Notes: generated by a model from the sequence alone, not told the origin. 64,000 nt of DNA from Defluviitaleaceae bacterium (GCA_009785605.1 WQVY01000003.1:1-64000), one strand, 5' to 3'. Shown: positions 34,862-44,210, counted from the stretch's first letter. Made by a program: numbers and translations.

Positions 34862-35526
34862 TATACAAGCCCCCAATCTATAGTCTCTTTGTTGCGGTCG
34901 GCTTTTTCTGTTTCTTTTATATGCATGATGGCCGCTTTTACTTGGTATGCGGCACGTATCATCGGGTCATTTTGTGTGGCTATGGGGGTTACGCTTTCAC
35001 CCTTTGCGTATTTTGCGGCATTTTTGCCTATTTGGCGGTAATGAGACAATGTAAGCAGCGGGGCTTGTGGAAATAGTTCTATATTAGAAAGGACTTGCAA
35101 GTCTGTCTGGTGGATGATGGTAGTGCCCTTAGACTGGATACCTATGCCTATACCCGAGCCAGATAGGTTGGCGGCTTCCTTGCCAATTACAGCTACATCA
35201 GATGACTTAAAGACCTTAACAATGCGTATGTCCATGCCTTCCTCTTCTATGCCGGCTTTTATTTCGGATATGACTTGACTGTGTGGCAAGCCATTAATAG
35301 TTGCGGCTGCACCGGTGCCAAAGGCAGGGCCTACGCCTATTACCACTTCCGTTGGGCGGTAAGATGGTGATACTGGCATAGGCTGTGAAGCTTGCAAATG
35401 TTCAAGCACTATTTTTGTGACCAACGTCACAAGAGCTTCGTCTGGTAAGGCATTCTTTGTTGTGTGCCCGCCGTTCTTGCAAGAGAGGATTGTGTTGTCT
35501 TGCTGGCCCAATAAATCTTTTGGCAT
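34861..35526 (-). CDS. pduD: Propanediol/glycerol dehydratase medium subunit (PduD)
   Basis: 221 residues. The core has [20 protein letters not shown] and [19 protein letters not shown], the beta-subunit pattern. Residues up to about 50 form an extension with an amphipathic helix ([14 protein letters not shown]) and a Pro/Ser linker, as in PduD, where it targets the dehydratase to the compartment. The ATG at 35526 overlaps the large-subunit stop by one base and is preferred over the preceding TTG. Confidence 0.94.
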   Translation of the reverse strand: MPKDLLGQQDNTILSCKNGGHTTKNALPDEALVTLVTKIVLEHLQASQPMPVSPSYRPTEVVIGVGPAFGTGAAATINGLPHSQVISEIKAGIEEEGMDIRIVKVFKSSDVAVIGKEAANLSGSGIGIGIQSKGTTIIHQTDLQVLSNIELFPQAPLLTLSHYRQIGKNAAKYAKGESVTPIATQNDPMIRAAYQVKAAIMHIKETEKADRNKETIDWGLV

Positions 35527-37187
35527 CAAATCCCCTCCCTATCAATGACATTGGCAATATTTTTTATTTCATCCCAGCGCTGCCCGCCCACGCGGTAACC
35601 CGTACCTGGGCCTTGGTAGTCATTGGGGGCGCTTATGGCAGATACAACTTTATAATCTTCATCCAAAATAGCAGAAGTTTGCATATAATCCCCATTTATG
35701 CGCTGTTTTAGCATGTTTAGCACCCGCTCGGCTATATGCTCATACCCTGTTTCGGACAGGGCTTTTACTATGTCAAGCCCAGTTAGGCCGCGCCGCATCA
35801 AGCTTTCTGCCGCTGCTATATCTGCGGCAGCATCCCTTGCCAAGGTATCCTTGCTGCCATGAGCATAGGTAACGGCTTCAACTTGCGCGTCTGTTATTTC
35901 GGCCAAGTTTAAATATCTAAAAACCGCTTGCACGGCTCGCCCAGCTTCTTGTCTTACACGTATAACTTCATCTTCGGATACGGGCCTAAGCCCGCCGTCT
36001 ACCATCATATCCCGTTGCAAAATATTATAATCGTCATAATCTTCTGCATCGAAATTAGAACCGGCAAACAAGTTATCGTAATTGGGCTCACCGGCATAGC
36101 CAGAAAATATAAAGTCTGTACCGGGCAAAAACTGAAGCATCGTGCGTGCCGTACGGCGCATGTCCGAGTGGGAAAAACTTTGGTCGTTGGAAGATGCTAC
36201 TTCCAAGTCAAGGGTTGCGGCAATAAGATTTTCGGCCAGCACAGCACGTATCCCAGATGGGACAGATGCTGTAATACCAATACAGCTTACAGAGCCGTTT
36301 TGTATCCCTTGTGAGCCAGCACCCTTGGCTACATACAAACAACGCGCTTCCAAATAAAGCATGGACTTGCTTTGGGCCGCGCCCATAAGTGCCTCCGAGC
36401 CTGTACCGGAGGTAAAGCGCGTCTTAAGCCCCCTAGACGCATATGCAGATGCCAAGAAAGCCTTAGAGTATGGGGTATCATCCCCATCAACAAAAACCGG
36501 CTCTGTGCCATAGACAGACATTGTTTCTGCATAAGTGGTAAAGCCGCGTATACCTAAGACCAACTCTGTAGCTTCTTCTACAGCGCACTGGGTCAGTACA
36601 CCAGGGCGGCCTACTTGTGAGCCAATTAACAAAGCAATAGCGTTTAAGGGTGCATATCGTGCAACGCCAACCGTTGTTTCTTCTTCTGCAAAACCACGAA
36701 GCGCTCCCTCTGCACTGTCTGCCGCAATCTGTACTGGGTCATCCTTTACGTTGGTTATATGAGCTTGTGTGGCAGGGATGCTTCTTGCGCGCATTTTTTG
36801 CATGGCCATCATCATCTCAACTACATTAAGATGGTTCATGACTTCTGTAATTTTGGCTGGGGTGATACCGGATACTATTTCTATAATTTCTTTGCGAGCG
36901 ATGTTGATATCTGTGAGTTTGCGAGCAATTTCAACAGATGGAATATCCATAAAATGCACTAGGCTAGCGTTGATTGTATAGTCGGCAATAAAACGGTCTA
37001 TAAAATCGAAATTTTCGCGTGTTATGCCGTCTATTTCAGTTATTGTTCCGTCTACTACTTTAATAGACGGTTTTGGGTCGTAGGGGCTGTGCATGGCAAT
37101 AAAACCAGCCTCTGGCCACTCTGCAATAAAGCCATCGCGGTTTACGGGGCGGTTGTTTAATATTTGAAAACGCTTAGACTTACTCAT
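35526..37187 (-). CDS. pduC: B12-dependent propanediol/glycerol dehydratase large subunit (PduC)
   Basis: 553 residues, the usual length. Opens with [21 protein letters not shown] and contains [41 protein letters not shown] and [19 protein letters not shown]. The alpha subunit holds the TIM barrel for adenosylcobalamin and substrate. It converts 1,2-propanediol to propionaldehyde (or glycerol to 3-hydroxypropionaldehyde); the aldolase next door favours propanediol. AAAGGGGCAAAACC precedes the ATG. Confidence 0.95.
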   Translation of the reverse strand: MSKSKRFQILNNRPVNRDGFIAEWPEAGFIAMHSPYDPKPSIKVVDGTITEIDGITRENFDFIDRFIADYTINASLVHFMDIPSVEIARKLTDINIARKEIIEIVSGITPAKITEVMNHLNVVEMMMAMQKMRARSIPATQAHITNVKDDPVQIAADSAEGALRGFAEEETTVGVARYAPLNAIALLIGSQVGRPGVLTQCAVEEATELVLGIRGFTTYAETMSVYGTEPVFVDGDDTPYSKAFLASAYASRGLKTRFTSGTGSEALMGAAQSKSMLYLEARCLYVAKGAGSQGIQNGSVSCIGITASVPSGIRAVLAENLIAATLDLEVASSNDQSFSHSDMRRTARTMLQFLPGTDFIFSGYAGEPNYDNLFAGSNFDAEDYDDYNILQRDMMVDGGLRPVSEDEVIRVRQEAGRAVQAVFRYLNLAEITDAQVEAVTYAHGSKDTLARDAAADIAAAESLMRRGLTGLDIVKALSETGYEHIAERVLNMLKQRINGDYMQTSAILDEDYKVVSAISAPNDYQGPGTGYRVGGQRWDEIKNIANVIDREGI

Positions 37188-37227
37188 GGTTTTGCCCCTT
37201 TACATAAAAATAGAGCTCTGCTTAGAG

Positions 37228-38049
37228 TTATTGTTTATAACTTGCCAGTACCTTTCGCACAACGGCTTCAACTGTTTCAGGAGTATATGGTTGGCTATCA
37301 CTGGTAGTGTAAGGGGCGGCAGCGGCAGTCCCATTTAGCGAATGGCAACTGCACCCACCCGCACTATTTACACGTGCACAAATATCTGCCGGGTGTTTGC
37401 CTGGCAGGCCCATTTCCTTGCGAAGCTCATACAGCCTTGTTACCTTTTGTTTGTCCAGTTGTTGAGGCTTGCCTATTTGGCTGGAAATAAACAATAGCTT
37501 TGCATAAAACTCTAAAGATTCCATTTTGTGATAAGCCGAAAGCAGGTCACCCGCATACGTGAGTGCACCATGGTTTTCTAACAATACAGCATCATAGTGC
37601 TGCAAGTACTTGGCTACTGCATTGGGTATCTCGTCTGTAGAAGGCGTACCATATTCTGCAATAGGTACACAGCCCAAGATTATTATAGCTTCGGGCATAA
37701 TAGGTTCTGTTAATGGGGTCCCAACAATTGCGTAGCTGGTTGCATAAGGTGGGTGGGCATGAACTACAGACTTTACATCTGGCCGCTCTTTATAAACGCG
37801 CAAGTGCATCTTAATTTCAGATGATGGACGATACCCGCCTTTGGCCTGTAATACTGCGCCGTTTGCGTCTACCTTGCATATCATGTCCGGTGTCATAAAA
37901 CCTTTGCTAACGCCGGTGGGCGTGCAAAGATACTCGTTTGGGCTTATTTGAACAGAAATATTGCCGTCATTGGCGGCGATAAAGCCCTTGTCGTAGATGC
38001 GTTTGCCTATTTCGCAAATTTGCTTTTTAATTTCAAAATCTGATGGCAT
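37228..38049 (-). CDS. Class II (fuculose/rhamnulose-1-phosphate-type) aldolase with C-terminal encapsulation helix
   Basis: 273 residues. AldC fold: GFIAANDGNISVQ, TPTGVSKG, the zinc ligands in VVHAHPPYATSYAI and the acidic MPEAIIILG. It splits a ketose-1-phosphate into dihydroxyacetone phosphate and lactaldehyde. After a Ser/Ala/Pro linker the last residues (TPETVEAVVRKVLASYKQ) form an amphipathic helix of cargo type, so the aldolase should be inside the compartment. It is the first gene after the predicted operon promoter. A Cys-rich bit (GGCSCH) lies in the linker. Confidence 0.92.
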   Translation of the reverse strand: MPSDFEIKKQICEIGKRIYDKGFIAANDGNISVQISPNEYLCTPTGVSKGFMTPDMICKVDANGAVLQAKGGYRPSSEIKMHLRVYKERPDVKSVVHAHPPYATSYAIVGTPLTEPIMPEAIIILGCVPIAEYGTPSTDEIPNAVAKYLQHYDAVLLENHGALTYAGDLLSAYHKMESLEFYAKLLFISSQIGKPQQLDKQKVTRLYELRKEMGLPGKHPADICARVNSAGGCSCHSLNGTAAAAPYTTSDSQPYTPETVEAVVRKVLASYKQ

Positions 38050-38083
38050 GGTTGGCCCCTCTTTCGTTTTTAAGTATGTCCAT

Positions 38084-38116
38084 AGAATATCACAACATCA
38101 AAAGCAAATCAACATC
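38084..38116 (-). promoter_or_regulatory. Promoter of the microcompartment operon with direct-repeat operator candidate
   Basis: On the minus strand TTGATT (38112-38107), 17 bases, TATTCT (38089-38084), 35 bases before the aldolase start. GATGTTG occurs twice on that strand (38116-38110 and 38099-38093), 17 bases apart and overlapping the promoter, which suits a DeoR-type repressor. Confidence 0.55.
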
Positions 38117-38156
38117 TTCACAGATATGTAATCAAAATATAACCAGGCAAATAAAA

Positions 38157-38178
38157 GACCCCGCCACTTGGCAGGGCC
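38157..38178 (-). terminator. Terminator after the DeoR gene
   Basis: On the minus strand a 9-base stem GGCCCTGCC-AAGT-GGCGGGGTC followed by TTTTATTT. It separates the regulator transcript from the microcompartment operon. Confidence 0.85.
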
Positions 38179-38195
38179 TTACACTACTAATTATA

Positions 38196-38951
38196 TTATA
38201 GGTACCTAATATTTGTTTCATCAAAAAACTTTGCCCATTCTGTGGGTATGTTGTCAGACACAACGGTGTGTATCTGTAATAAATCCAGGGTTTTTGCAAA
38301 AGACATCCGGTCAAACTTGCTACTATCTACGGCCAATATCACTTCTTGGGCATTGGCAGCCATGACTCTTTTAATCTCAGCTTCTTCCAAATTTGATTCC
38401 ATAACACCTTTTTCGAAATCTAGACCCTTGCATGAAATTATTGCTTTATCTGCGGTAAGTTGGTTTAAAACATAAGTTGTACCGCTTCCCACAAGCGAAA
38501 GGGATGAGCCGCGCAGCACCCCGCCGGTTGAGATGGTATTGATGTTGGTACTGCTAGATGAACATTCCATAAGTATTTCAACGGAGTTGGTAATAATGGT
38601 TATGTTGTCTACACTTTTAATCCGCCGCGCAATGTGGACGCATGTAGAGGATGCGTCCAGTATAATATTTTCTTTTGGAGTTATGAGTTTGTGGATTTTT
38701 TCTGCAATTATTAGCTTTTGTGCTTTGTTTGTTTCTGCACGCATCTTGTATGGCATCTCACTTGAGAGATTGTGAGCCTTTACCGCACCGCCATATGTTT
38801 TTTTAAGTAGACCTTCTTTTTCTAGCTTTTCTAGGTCGCGGCGGATGGTTTCTTCTGTTACTGCGTATTTCTTGGCTAGTTCTGGAACCAGTACGCGTTT
38901 TTCTGCTTCCAGGGTGGCTAGTATTAGATTTCGTCTTTCTACGGCTAACAT
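38196..38951 (-). CDS. DeoR-family transcriptional regulator
   Basis: 251 residues from the ATG at 38951 (AAAGGTGTGTCC before it). The N-terminal HTH (VPELAKKYAVTEETIRRDLEKLEKEGLLKK split over about residues 20-50) is followed by a sugar-phosphate-sensing domain (ILDASSTCVHIARRI, TNSVEILMEC, STGGVLRG, CKGLDFEKG, AVDSSKF). DeoR proteins usually repress sugar operons and release on a phosphorylated sugar. Its position directly upstream of the aldolase and microcompartment operon makes that operon the likely target. Confidence 0.92.
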   Translation of the reverse strand: MLAVERRNLILATLEAEKRVLVPELAKKYAVTEETIRRDLEKLEKEGLLKKTYGGAVKAHNLSSEMPYKMRAETNKAQKLIIAEKIHKLITPKENIILDASSTCVHIARRIKSVDNITIITNSVEILMECSSSSTNINTISTGGVLRGSSLSLVGSGTTYVLNQLTADKAIISCKGLDFEKGVMESNLEEAEIKRVMAANAQEVILAVDSSKFDRMSFAKTLDLLQIHTVVSDNIPTEWAKFFDETNIRYL

Positions 38952-39036
38952 GGACACACCTTTTCTTTGTTTGTGCTTTTATTTTCTTTATTCTATTGGG
39001 TTGTGGTGATATCGTCAATCAAAATATGCATTAATT

Positions 39037-39702
39037 TTATTTGAGTATCGTCACTTGCTTTCCACTAATAGTTATTAACCCATCATCTGCCATTTTTTTG
39101 AGTTCTTTGGACAAGGCACTCCTGTTGGCCATCAAGTAACTGGCCAGCATGGTTTTTGTAAAGGGGATTGTTACTACTGTTGTCTGCCCCTTACTGCGCA
39201 ACATATGTAGGTATGCAAGTATTTTTGCCCTTAGATTCTTCTCTCGCAAGATATTAATCCTGTCAAACATGCGGAAATATTTATCCCCTATATTCCTTAG
39301 CATGTTTTGAATAAACATCCTATGAGCTACACATGCCTTTGTGCATATAGAAAATAACTGCCTATACTCTATAAGCGCTACCGTCATGTCAGACATGGCA
39401 TACACCGTCACAGGGCTTTTGTGTGTTCGTGTGCTTACTAATATTTCGCCATATATGCTAGTTTGTGTGAGATTCGAAATTAATATGTGGGTCCCGTCTA
39501 TATGCTCTAGGTATGCGTGCGCGGTTCCAGATAAGACTACCCCCATATGCGTGACTATGTCCCCGGTAATAAGCAGCATCTCGTTTTTGGAAAAGTGCTT
39601 GATGCCTGGGGATAGACAATTTAATAGGTTTTCATATTCGCAAGTATTGATATCTGAAAATAATGTAGACTTTTGAAGGGTTGATTTATAATCTAATTCC
39701 AT
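39037..39702 (-). CDS. Crp/Fnr-family transcriptional regulator
   Basis: 221 residues, start behind CAGAGGTGAGAA. A cyclic-nucleotide-binding-like beta-roll (about 15-120; LLITGDIVTHMGVVLSG) and a C-terminal winged helix with MLASYLMANRSALSKELKKM as the recognition region. The Cys pattern of Fnr 4Fe-4S sensors is not present. The gene is divergent from an ECF transporter S component, with a palindrome between them, so both are probably under its control. The effector is unknown. Confidence 0.9.
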   Translation of the reverse strand: MELDYKSTLQKSTLFSDINTCEYENLLNCLSPGIKHFSKNEMLLITGDIVTHMGVVLSGTAHAYLEHIDGTHILISNLTQTSIYGEILVSTRTHKSPVTVYAMSDMTVALIEYRQLFSICTKACVAHRMFIQNMLRNIGDKYFRMFDRINILREKNLRAKILAYLHMLRSKGQTTVVTIPFTKTMLASYLMANRSALSKELKKMADDGLITISGKQVTILK

Positions 39703-39717
39703 TTCTCACCTCTGATG

Positions 39718-39733
39718 TGTTGCGTAGGCAACA
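39718..39733. promoter_or_regulatory. Perfect 16-base palindrome, candidate Crp/Fnr-type operator
   Basis: TGTTGCGTAGGCAACA, two perfect 6-base halves around GTAG. It has the 5-6-5 geometry of Crp sites with altered half-sites and lies 15 bases before the regulator start, in the divergent region shared with the S component. Confidence 0.65.
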
Positions 39734-39792
39734 GTTTTACATTGGCGATTATAGTACAATGCAAAAAAATAACAAGGGGATGGATATCAGAT

Positions 39793-40353
39793 ATGAATAA
39801 TGGACATACAAAAAGACGTGCGTTGTGGATTGCACAAACTGCTATGCTTATAGCGTTAATGGTAACTGCGCAAATATTTACACAACCATATGGGCAGTTT
39901 GTTACAGGGTCAACAGTAAACTTTATTTTGGTAATGGCTTGTATCTTAGTTGGTGTATCGTCAGGCATAACTGTTGGTGCTATTTCGCCAATTATTGCAT
40001 ATATGATAACCGGGCGGCCTATTTTCCCGGTGCTTATACCGTTTGTTATAACCGGGAATGCGGCACTTGCTATTGTGGTACATTTTATATTTGCTAAAGC
40101 GTATGTAAGGACATGGGACTTTTCTTATGTCAGGGCTGTATTGGCTGTTATTGTTGGGTCTGTAGCCAAATTTTTGGTGTTATGGGTTGGGATTGTACAG
40201 GTTGCGCTATTATTTATCCCCAACATAATGCCGCCACAAGTCGAGGCTTTGTCACATATGTTTTCTTGGCCTCAGCTTGTAACGGCATTGATTGGGTCTA
40301 CTCTTGCCATGGTTGTTGCGCCACGTTTGGTAAAGGCTATTAAAACCCGGTAA
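39793..40353 (+). CDS. ECF transporter S component (substrate unassigned)
   Basis: 186 residues with about six hydrophobic segments, starting after a short basic N-terminus (GHTKRRALWIAQTAMLIAL). The first helix carries the Ala-rich pattern by which S components bind the shared T subunit. The substrate could be a vitamin, and the nearby B12-dependent operon makes cobalamin or a precursor tempting, but no sequence feature proves that. No A/A' or T subunit genes are adjacent, so it would use the shared module. AAGGGGATGG lies 10 or so bases before the start. Confidence 0.82.
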   Translation: MNNGHTKRRALWIAQTAMLIALMVTAQIFTQPYGQFVTGSTVNFILVMACILVGVSSGITVGAISPIIAYMITGRPIFPVLIPFVITGNAALAIVVHFIFAKAYVRTWDFSYVRAVLAVIVGSVAKFLVLWVGIVQVALLFIPNIMPPQVEALSHMFSWPQLVTALIGSTLAMVVAPRLVKAIKTR

Positions 40354-40361
40354 GATATATA

Positions 40362-40673
40362 TTATTTGGTACAGGTACAAATAAACTCGAAACTACATTC
40401 CTTCATATTTACACGCCCGTCTGGCAAGAATATCACGCCTTCGGACTCTAACATCCCCTTGCGCATATCTGCAAATTGGCCGCCGGTTACGGTGCCGTCG
40501 GCCATTACTACCCTTTGCCAGGGTATATCTTCTGGGCAGATACGCATTGCCCGTCCAACTTCACGCGCAGCGCGTGGGCGGCCCAGCATACGAGCTATTT
40601 GGCCGTAAGAAATTACTTTGCCCAGCGGCACCTTTTTTACGGTTTCATATATTTGTTGATAAAATTGGTTCAT
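40362..40673 (-). CDS. Alkyltransferase-like protein (ATL, MGMT-related)
   Basis: 103 residues matching the DNA-binding domain of O6-alkylguanine-DNA alkyltransferases (VPLGKVISYGQIARMLGRPRAAREVGRAM). In true alkyltransferases the active site reads PCHRVV; here it is PWQRVV, with Trp in place of the acceptor Cys. That is the mark of ATL proteins, which bind alkylated guanine and hand it to nucleotide excision repair. Single gene, convergent with the S component. Confidence 0.9.
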   Translation of the reverse strand: MNQFYQQIYETVKKVPLGKVISYGQIARMLGRPRAAREVGRAMRICPEDIPWQRVVMADGTVTGGQFADMRKGMLESEGVIFLPDGRVNMKECSFEFICTCTK

Positions 40674-40869
40674 AATTTAACCAGTGCTCCTTTATTCATA
40701 CTAATCTCATATAAGACTTTGCCCAAATGAAAATATCAGGCATCAATGATTTTTCGTTTGGGCAAATTTTCTTTTATTTGAGATTTGTATCTCACATATC
40801 TTCTTGCATTTTGTAGAAAATATAGTACTATCCTGTCGTACATACCGCAAGCCAAGAATGGAGCAAGCC

Positions 40870-41763
40870 ATGACAAAAATTGTTGAGTGTATCCCCAACT
40901 TTAGTGAAGGCCGATGCAAAAATACAATAGACAAACTTATAAACACCGCGCAATCAGTCCCTGGAGTATCGCTGCTGGATGTGAATGCCGACCCAAGCCA
41001 TAACCGTACCGTGCTTACATTACTAGGTACCCCAGAAGGCATAAAAACCGTTGCATTATCTTTGACAAAATGTGCAAGAGATAATATTGACCTGTCTCAT
41101 CAAGTGGGTGAGCACCCACGTATGGGCGCAGTAGATGTCATCCCCTTTGTGCCAATAAAAAATATATCTATGGCAGAGTGTATAGCTTTAGCCATAGACA
41201 CAGGCCGCACAATTGCCCATGAACTTGATATCCCGGTCTACTTATATGAAGAAGCCGCAAGCACTCAGCGTAGGCGTAACCTTGCCGCTATTAGGAAAGG
41301 CCAGTACGAAGGTATGGCAAAGAAAATGCAGTCTCCACTTTGGAAGCCGGACTACGGCCATCCTGTACCACACCCTACAGCCGGTGTGGTGGCCGTGGGC
41401 GCAAGGCAGCCGCTATTGGCGTTTAATGCCAACCTGTCGACTTCGGACATCACTATTGCCAACAAAATCGCAAAAAAAATCCGAGCAAGCTCAGGAGGGT
41501 TGAAATATTGTAAAGCCATTGGCATAATGCTTAAAGAGCGCAACCTGGCTCAAGTGTCTATGAACTTGGTGGATTACCAAAAGACATCTATTTATACGGC
41601 AGTAGAGCTAATAAAAGCCGAGGCAAAGCGCTTTGGGGCACACATTGTTGGGACAGAGTTAGTAGGCCTGGCCCCAGCCAAAGCACTAATTGACTGTGCC
41701 GAGTACTACCTGCAACTCGAGAATTTTGATTACCAGCGCCATGTGCTGGATAACCATATATAA
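40870..41763 (+). CDS. ftcD: Glutamate formimidoyltransferase
   Basis: 297 residues from the ATG at 40870 (GGAGCAAGCC before it). IVECIPNFSEG at the N-terminus, GEHPRMGAVDVIPFVP with the catalytic His, and VPVYLYEEAA-like IPVYLYEEAA. This is the transferase half only; the cyclodeaminase half of the bifunctional enzyme is absent. It moves a formimino group to tetrahydrofolate. folD follows 11 bases downstream and glyA after that, so a folate one-carbon operon is clear. No histidine-degradation genes are present. Confidence 0.92.
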   Translation: MTKIVECIPNFSEGRCKNTIDKLINTAQSVPGVSLLDVNADPSHNRTVLTLLGTPEGIKTVALSLTKCARDNIDLSHQVGEHPRMGAVDVIPFVPIKNISMAECIALAIDTGRTIAHELDIPVYLYEEAASTQRRRNLAAIRKGQYEGMAKKMQSPLWKPDYGHPVPHPTAGVVAVGARQPLLAFNANLSTSDITIANKIAKKIRASSGGLKYCKAIGIMLKERNLAQVSMNLVDYQKTSIYTAVELIKAEAKRFGAHIVGTELVGLAPAKALIDCAEYYLQLENFDYQRHVLDNHI

Positions 41764-41774
41764 AGGAGCATAAA

Positions 41775-42611
41775 ATGGCAATTCTTTTGGACGGTAAGGC
41801 CTTGGCCAAAAAAATCCGCATCAAAGTAAAGTCCAAGGTATCAAAAATGCCATCCCCACCGGGGTTAGCAGTAGTTATTGTTGGGGACGACCCAGCCTCC
41901 CGTTTTTATGTAGACAACAAAAAAAAGGACTGCGTAAAATGCGGCATTGTAAGTCACGAGTTTGCACTCCCAGAAAACGTATGCGAAGACAAACTAATGA
42001 CTTTGATACACGAGCTCAATCACCGCCATGACATCCACGGTATACTCGTACAAACGCCCTTACCACACGGTTTAAATACTCAAAAAATCATCCAAGCCAT
42101 ATCCTCCAACAAAGATGTTGACGCTTTTCATATGTTAAATGCCGGGCGTGTACTGTATGGGGAATATGGCTTTGTGCCGTGTACCCCAGAAGGTGTAATT
42201 ACTATGTTGGACCATTATAATATTGATATCAAAGGCAAACATGCAGTTGTGGTTGGGGCTTCAAACATAGTGGGTAAGCCCATGGCTATGATGCTACTGC
42301 ACCACCACGCCACTGTTACTGTGTGCCATATCCATACTGTAGACCTAGCGTCGTTTACCCGTATGGCCGATATATTAGTGTGTGCAGTAGGCAAAATTAA
42401 CCTTATAACTGCTGACATGGTAAAGCCAGGCGCGGTGGTTATAGATGTAGGCATCAACCCCAAAAGCGACGGAACAATATGTGGCGATGTAGATTTTGAA
42501 GCTGTAAGCCAGGTGGCTTCTTATATCTCACCGGTACCGGGGGGCGTAGGGCCAATGACCCGCGCAATACTAATGCAAAATACCGCGAACGCTGCAGATA
42601 TGTTAAACTAA
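41775..42611 (+). CDS. folD: Bifunctional methylene-THF dehydrogenase / methenyl-THF cyclohydrolase
   Basis: 278 residues; AAAGGAGCATAAA precedes the ATG. FolD motifs: SRFYVDNKKKDCVKCGI with the catalytic Lys, HGILVQTPLPHGL, CTPEGVITML, NIVGKPMAMML and SPVPGGVGPMT at the C-terminus. Two usually conserved spots vary: VQLPLP is VQTPLP, and the Arg of GRSxxVGKP is Ala. It interconverts methylene-, methenyl- and formyl-THF in the cytoplasm between ftcD and glyA. Confidence 0.95.
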   Translation: MAILLDGKALAKKIRIKVKSKVSKMPSPPGLAVVIVGDDPASRFYVDNKKKDCVKCGIVSHEFALPENVCEDKLMTLIHELNHRHDIHGILVQTPLPHGLNTQKIIQAISSNKDVDAFHMLNAGRVLYGEYGFVPCTPEGVITMLDHYNIDIKGKHAVVVGASNIVGKPMAMMLLHHHATVTVCHIHTVDLASFTRMADILVCAVGKINLITADMVKPGAVVIDVGINPKSDGTICGDVDFEAVSQVASYISPVPGGVGPMTRAILMQNTANAADMLN

Positions 42612-42663
42612 CAAGTACATTCATGTAAAATCAAGTATATTTGTATACGAAAGGAAAACAGCC

Positions 42664-44169
42664 ATGGAGATTTTAAAAGACTACCTGTCTAGTAAGCCCG
42701 GCGAGCACAACGCCGAAATGATTACATTTGTTGCTAACATAGACATGGTTGCCAAAAAAAGCCCCCAAATCGCTTGGGGAATTGTAAAAGAGCTGAAAGA
42801 CCAACGTAGCTACCTAAAGCTTATAGCTAGCGAAAATTATTGTTCGCTGGCCACGCAAAGTGCCATGGGCAACCTGCTAACAGACAAGTACGCAGAAGGG
42901 TTTGTAGGCAACCGTTTTTACGCTGGGTGTGACAACATAGACGAAATAGAGCGTCATGCAAGCGAAGAAGCTTGCAAGCTATTCGGGTGCGACCATGCAT
43001 ATGTACAGCCCCATTCTGGTGCAGATGCCAACTTAGTAGCTTTTTGGGCGATACTAAGAAAAAAAATACAAACCCCCATCATGGAACGCTTAGAAAAAAC
43101 AAACCTGTTGGCTCTAACAAACAATGAATGGAACGAAATACGTGCAGCACTAGGCAACCAAAAATTGCTAGGGATGGACTTGTTTTGTGGGGGACATCTA
43201 ACCCATGGGTATAGGCACAATGTATCAGGCCAGATGTTTGATGCACATTTTTATTATGTAAACAAGGAAACAGGCTTACTAGACTATGACGATATCCGCA
43301 AAAGGCTTCACGAAGTTAAACCATTAATTTTCTTGCTAGGTTTTAGTGCTTATACAAGAAATATAGACTACTCGCTATTGCGCCAATATGCAGACGAAGT
43401 GGGTGCGGTTATGATGGTAGATATGGCACATTTTGCTGGGCTTGTAGCAGGCGGTGCAATATCTGGCAAGTATAACCCTGTACCCTATGCAGATGTATGT
43501 ACCACCACAACCCACAAGACCCTGCGCGGCCCACGTGGCGGCATGGTGCTATGCAAAAAAGAATATGCAGAGTATATAGACAAGGGTTGTCCTCATGTTA
43601 TTGGGGGGCCACTTCCTCATGTTATGGCAGCAAAAGCCATAGCTTTCAAAGAAGCCGGTACAAGCGAGTTTAAAACATATGCCCACAAAATAATAGAAAA
43701 TTCCCAGTCCATAGCCGCAGCACTGGTAGAGAAGGGCATGGACGTACAAACCGGTGGCACAGACAATCACATAGTGCTTGTAAGCGTAGAAAAACTGGGG
43801 ATAACAGGCCGGCAAGCCGAAGATGCACTGCGTGAATGCGGACTAACTCTTAACCGCAACACTATGCCATATGACACAAACGGCCCATGGTATACAAGCG
43901 GGTTAAGATTTGGTACAGCAGCCGTAACCACACTTGGCATGGGTAAGCCACAGATGTTGGAAATAGCAGATATAATGGCAAATGTACTCAGTAGTGTAAA
44001 ACCTACGTTAACAAAAAGCGGCGCTGTGAGTAAGGCAAAATATACCCTTGATGCCGCGGTCAAGGCCGATGCTATAAAAAGGGTGAAACATATACTGGGC
44101 GAATATGTATTGTATCCAGAAATATCTACTGACTTCTTTGAGAAATATTTTTGTGATATAGCTAACTAA
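42664..44169 (+). CDS. glyA: Serine hydroxymethyltransferase, long form
   Basis: 501 residues against about 415 in most bacteria. LKLIASENYCS, AYVQPHSGADANLVAF, GGHLTHGYRHNVSGQMF, VDMAHFAGLVAGG and VCTTTTHKTLRGPRGG (PLP lysine) are all present. The extra length comes mainly from an N-terminal extension, an insert of about 35 residues after HSGADANLVAFWAIL and a C-terminal tail. Long forms of this kind are known from spirochaetes and chlamydiae. It makes glycine and methylene-THF from serine. GAAAGGAAAACAGCC precedes the ATG and a strong terminator follows. Confidence 0.93.
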   Translation: MEILKDYLSSKPGEHNAEMITFVANIDMVAKKSPQIAWGIVKELKDQRSYLKLIASENYCSLATQSAMGNLLTDKYAEGFVGNRFYAGCDNIDEIERHASEEACKLFGCDHAYVQPHSGADANLVAFWAILRKKIQTPIMERLEKTNLLALTNNEWNEIRAALGNQKLLGMDLFCGGHLTHGYRHNVSGQMFDAHFYYVNKETGLLDYDDIRKRLHEVKPLIFLLGFSAYTRNIDYSLLRQYADEVGAVMMVDMAHFAGLVAGGAISGKYNPVPYADVCTTTTHKTLRGPRGGMVLCKKEYAEYIDKGCPHVIGGPLPHVMAAKAIAFKEAGTSEFKTYAHKIIENSQSIAAALVEKGMDVQTGGTDNHIVLVSVEKLGITGRQAEDALRECGLTLNRNTMPYDTNGPWYTSGLRFGTAAVTTLGMGKPQMLEIADIMANVLSSVKPTLTKSGAVSKAKYTLDAAVKADAIKRVKHILGEYVLYPEISTDFFEKYFCDIAN

Positions 44170-44210
44170 TTCGGAATCAATATCCCAAAAATTAGCACGT
44201 AAACAAAAAT

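Noticed and set aside
38050-38195. Possible cobalamin riboswitch before the B12-dependent operon
   Set aside because: No B12-box-like sequence or adequate leader length; the predicted transcription start is too close to the aldolase start.
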